DNA of 64,000 nt from JAWPMT01 sp965601475 (GTDB lineage: Bacteria > Bacteroidota > Bacteroidia > Cytophagales > Cyclobacteriaceae). Under the pieces are notes generated by a model. That model saw only the letters and a list, made by a program, of their open reading frames with translations. It was not told the DNA's origin and searched no databases. The stretch is taken from NCBI GenBank assembly GCA_965601475.1, contig OZ271832.1, forward strand, positions 4,774,001-4,838,000, in the 5' to 3' direction. This document shows, in pieces, positions 63,027-64,000 of the stretch (within the stretch, counting starts at the first letter, position 1; the number at the start of each line of letters is the position of its first letter). The translations under genes were made by a program, and so were the position numbers.

Positions 63027-64000
63027 CTACAGTTCGTGAAGTAGTGAGCGGATGTTTTTGTAGTTCTCTACACGGTATTTGGCTGCAGAAGACAATCCAC
63101 CGACTTTGATGGTAAAGGCCTCCTCTGGCATCACCTTGAAGGTATCTTCGTCCGTCCAGTCATCGCCACAAGCCATGATGAAGTCTGCTTTGTACTTACT
63201 CAGCCATTGCGATGCTGCCTTCCCTTTGTTGACCTGGCTGTTCTTGATTTCCACGACCATGTCTCCCTCGAGTACCTGGAGGTCTTGATCTGAGGAAATG
63301 TAACGTAGGTGGCTGGCCAGCTCTCGAGTCCGAATCTCTCCCAGACCAGTTTCGACCTTTCGATAATGCCAGACCAGTGAATAGTCTTTCTCCTCAACAA
63401 AAGAACCAGGGGTTCGATTTACATATCCATCCAGCACTTTCTTGACGTCAGATTTCCAGGAGTCAGTCAGGTTGGTGATCAAACGCCAGTCTTCGCCATT
63501 GCGCTGTACCCAAACGCCATGTTCGGCTATAATGTCGATATCGTAATCCTTCAGCCATTCCTGAAGGGTTTGCCGGCCTCTTCCACTGATGACGACCACT
63601 TGGTTCCTTGGGTTCTGAGTCAGGTTTTGCAGGATGGTCTTGAGTTCCTTATCTGGCTTTGAGTCGTCGGGATTGGCATGAAAACCAACCAGCGTACCAT
63701 CATAATCCAGGAAAATCAACCTTTTCTTGGCTTTGGAATAAGCCTCAAGCAATTCGCCGGAAATACGCTCAACCAGTGGCTTGGTTTGCAGGTTTACCTG
63801 CTGCTTCTTTACAAATGCCAGGCGCGTCATAAATAGCTCCACCCAGGCATGTATGTTGTATCTCTTGAGCGATTTCTGCATGATATCCATGCGGCTTTTT
63901 TGCTCTGCTTCTGGCATATCCAGTGCGTCCTTGATGGCTTCTGCCAATTCATTGATATCGTTCGGATTAATGAGAATGGCATCAGAAAGCTCCTTCGACG
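63027..64000 (-). CDS. Trehalose-6-phosphate synthase/phosphatase fusion, 3' part (runs off right edge)
   Basis: The frame is open to the window edge, so the 5' half lies outside. The first visible residues (ELSDAILINPNDINELAEAI) match the C-terminal end of a GT20 trehalose-6-phosphate synthase (OtsA). From about residue 90 of this part a HAD-type OtsB domain follows: nucleophile LIFLDYDGTLVGF, then VVISGRGRQTLQEWL and a GDDWTDEDTF metal site. OtsA makes trehalose-6-phosphate from UDP-glucose and glucose-6-phosphate, and OtsB removes the phosphate. Fused OtsA-OtsB proteins are usual in Bacteroidota. Confidence 0.9.
   Translation of the reverse strand, partial: SKELSDAILINPNDINELAEAIKDALDMPEAEQKSRMDIMQKSLKRYNIHAWVELFMTRLAFVKKQQVNLQTKPLVERISGELLEAYSKAKKRLIFLDYDGTLVGFHANPDDSKPDKELKTILQNLTQNPRNQVVVISGRGRQTLQEWLKDYDIDIIAEHGVWVQRNGEDWRLITNLTDSWKSDVKKVLDGYVNRTPGSFVEEKDYSLVWHYRKVETGLGEIRTRELASHLRYISSDQDLQVLEGDMVVEIKNSQVNKGKAASQWLSKYKADFIMACGDDWTDEDTFKVMPEEAFTIKVGGLSSAAKYRVENYKNIRSLLHEL

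Overview
The window looks like chromosomal DNA of a free-living Bacteroidota bacterium, most likely a Cytophagales-type organism. The evidence is a type IX secretion C-terminal sorting domain on an Asp-box protein (21939..24512), a TonB receptor with an N-terminal carboxypeptidase-like domain, Bacteroidota-type families (DUF3127, DUF2452, DUF5777, tandem DUF3857 proteins, PilJ-like sensor kinases, a SiaB-like kinase), and -7 promoter elements of the TAnnTTTG type (for example 429..436, 44978..44985, 58753..58760). I saw no rRNA, tRNA, CRISPR array, phage or insertion sequence. Genes are dense and in short operons, with many convergent pairs that overlap at their stop codons.

Region by region. 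1..5108 is a signalling locus: the start of a SiaB-like kinase (left edge, minus strand), a PilJ-like sensor histidine kinase, a response regulator whose SpoIIE/PP2C-like output domain has lost key metal ligands, a 76-residue unknown protein 4 nt behind it, and a convergent membrane HAMP-SpoIIE phosphatase with all catalytic residues intact. 5238..7650 holds small conserved proteins (DUF302, DUF2911, DUF3127, DUF2452 and a 50-residue membrane protein). 7669..11896 has an envelope operon (CXXXXCH cytochrome-like lipoprotein, YceI, DUF5777 barrel) facing a heme-type TonB receptor. 11984..21719 is mixed metabolism and regulation (YheT-type hydrolase, lhgO, alpha/beta hydrolase, two AraC regulators, S41 protease, CPBP protease, SRPBCC and CHAD proteins). 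21939..29328 carries secreted or envelope proteins, and 29586..37538 a DUF4350-type membrane protein, a cytosolic alpha-amylase, a DUF4349 lipoprotein and a pair of transglutaminase-like DUF3857 proteins.

37575..46022 holds an exported aminotransferase with a permease, a PD40 protein, a GNAT acetyltransferase, a LysR regulator divergent from an HSL-type hydrolase, a stand-alone cyclase-like protein, and a GlxA-type regulator divergent from an ABM monooxygenase. The two divergent promoter regions contain clear palindromic operator candidates. 46043..55990 contains a large Asp-box protein, a soluble histidine kinase and a complete RND efflux operon. 55987..64000 ends with a PBP4-type lipoprotein, a Na+/H+ antiporter, a GPP34 (GOLPH3-like) protein, a K+ channel with a small lipoprotein, a GH15 enzyme and the 3' part of a trehalose-6-phosphate synthase/phosphatase fusion.

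The best candidate for an undescribed system is the 474..5108 signalling locus, where a phosphorylatable receiver is fused to an apparently dead phosphatase domain next to a live paralogue and a small orphan protein. Second candidates are the degenerate cyclase-like protein (43905..44474) and the active/inactive transglutaminase pair (33715..37538).
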